DNA of 5,637 bases from Nitrosomonas sp. (GTDB lineage Bacteria; Pseudomonadota; Gammaproteobacteria; Burkholderiales; Nitrosomonadaceae), in NCBI GenBank assembly GCA_005779435.1, contig SXJH01000126.1:1-5637 (forward strand). The letters are read 5' to 3'. The stretch's first letter is position 1; every line of letters starts with the position of its first letter. The notes beneath the pieces are model-generated. The model saw nothing but the letters and a program-made list of their open reading frames with translations, had not been told where the DNA came from and searched no databases. Below, piece by piece: positions 5,469 to 5,637 of the stretch. Position numbers and translations under genes: made by a program.

Positions 5469-5637
5469 ATGAATTATCTCGATTTAACCGACCATCAATT
5501 CAATCCCGAAGGTTATTGGAATCGGTCGCTGGATAGCCTGAATCCGCCGACGGCTCATGATCTGGCGCTGTTCGATCAGAACGGTTACGACTTGACCGAT
5601 TTGGAACAACGCTACGCCGAGATCAACTTAATGCCCG
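5469..5637 (+). CDS. 5' part of an unrecognised protein gene, cut by the window end
   Basis: An open frame from ATG 5469 runs without a stop for 56 codons to the window end. It begins MNYLDLTDHQFNPEGYWNRS and continues through LNPPTAHDLALFDQNGYDLT to LEQRYAEINLMP. I do not recognise the family. The peptide is rich in Asp, Asn, Leu and Tyr, acidic overall, with no signal peptide or membrane helix in this part. Codon use resembles the biotin genes, with common C/G third positions, which supports real coding. The only Shine-Dalgarno-like bases upstream are GGAAA at 5449-5453, rather far from the ATG, so the start is moderately supported. The gap to the DUF3175 stop is 25 bases, so the two could be co-transcribed. 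Confidence 0.55.
   Translation, partial: MNYLDLTDHQFNPEGYWNRSLDSLNPPTAHDLALFDQNGYDLTDLEQRYAEINLMP

Overview
The window looks like chromosomal DNA of a Gram-negative proteobacterium, most likely a betaproteobacterium. The gene order bioB-bioF-bioH-bioC-bioD, the long BioC (293 aa) and the conserved residues fit Betaproteobacteria, and Nitrosomonadales is my best guess. That placement is inferred from memory of family sequences and gene order; no search was run.

Layout. Bases 1 to about 131 carry, on the minus strand, an internal piece of an aldehyde dehydrogenase resembling 2-hydroxymuconic semialdehyde dehydrogenase. At about 123-137 this passes abruptly into the 3' part of bioB on the plus strand, so both genes are cut in mid-domain at the same point. 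From there to 3967 runs a very compact plus-strand biotin operon, bioB(3' part)-bioF-bioH-bioC-bioD. Spacings are 0 bases, a 4-base overlap, a 23-base overlap and a 2-base gap. bioH and bioD both start with GTG.

The operon supplies most of biotin synthesis. BioC methylates malonyl-ACP to disguise it as a fatty-acid primer, and BioH removes the methyl ester once pimeloyl-ACP methyl ester is made. BioF makes 7-keto-8-aminopelargonate, BioD makes dethiobiotin, and BioB inserts sulfur. bioA is not in the window. The promoter and any BirA operator would lie upstream of bioB, which the junction has removed from view.

From about 3968 to 5137 the DNA becomes clearly AT-rich. It holds one gene, a stand-alone RelA/SpoT-type nucleotidyltransferase with intact synthetase motifs, no HD hydrolase domain, and a C-terminal extension of about 140 residues. 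Its composition differs from both sides, which suggests an acquired cargo gene. It may make alarmones or belong to the toxic-synthetase/phage-defence group.

Composition then returns to that of the biotin genes with a small DUF3175 protein (5138-5443) and the start of an unrecognised gene (5469 to the window end).

The points most worth a second look are the aldehyde dehydrogenase/bioB junction, with a lost Fe-S cysteine beside it, and the AT-rich RelA/SpoT-domain gene. I saw no RNA gene, CRISPR array, insertion sequence or convincing terminator.
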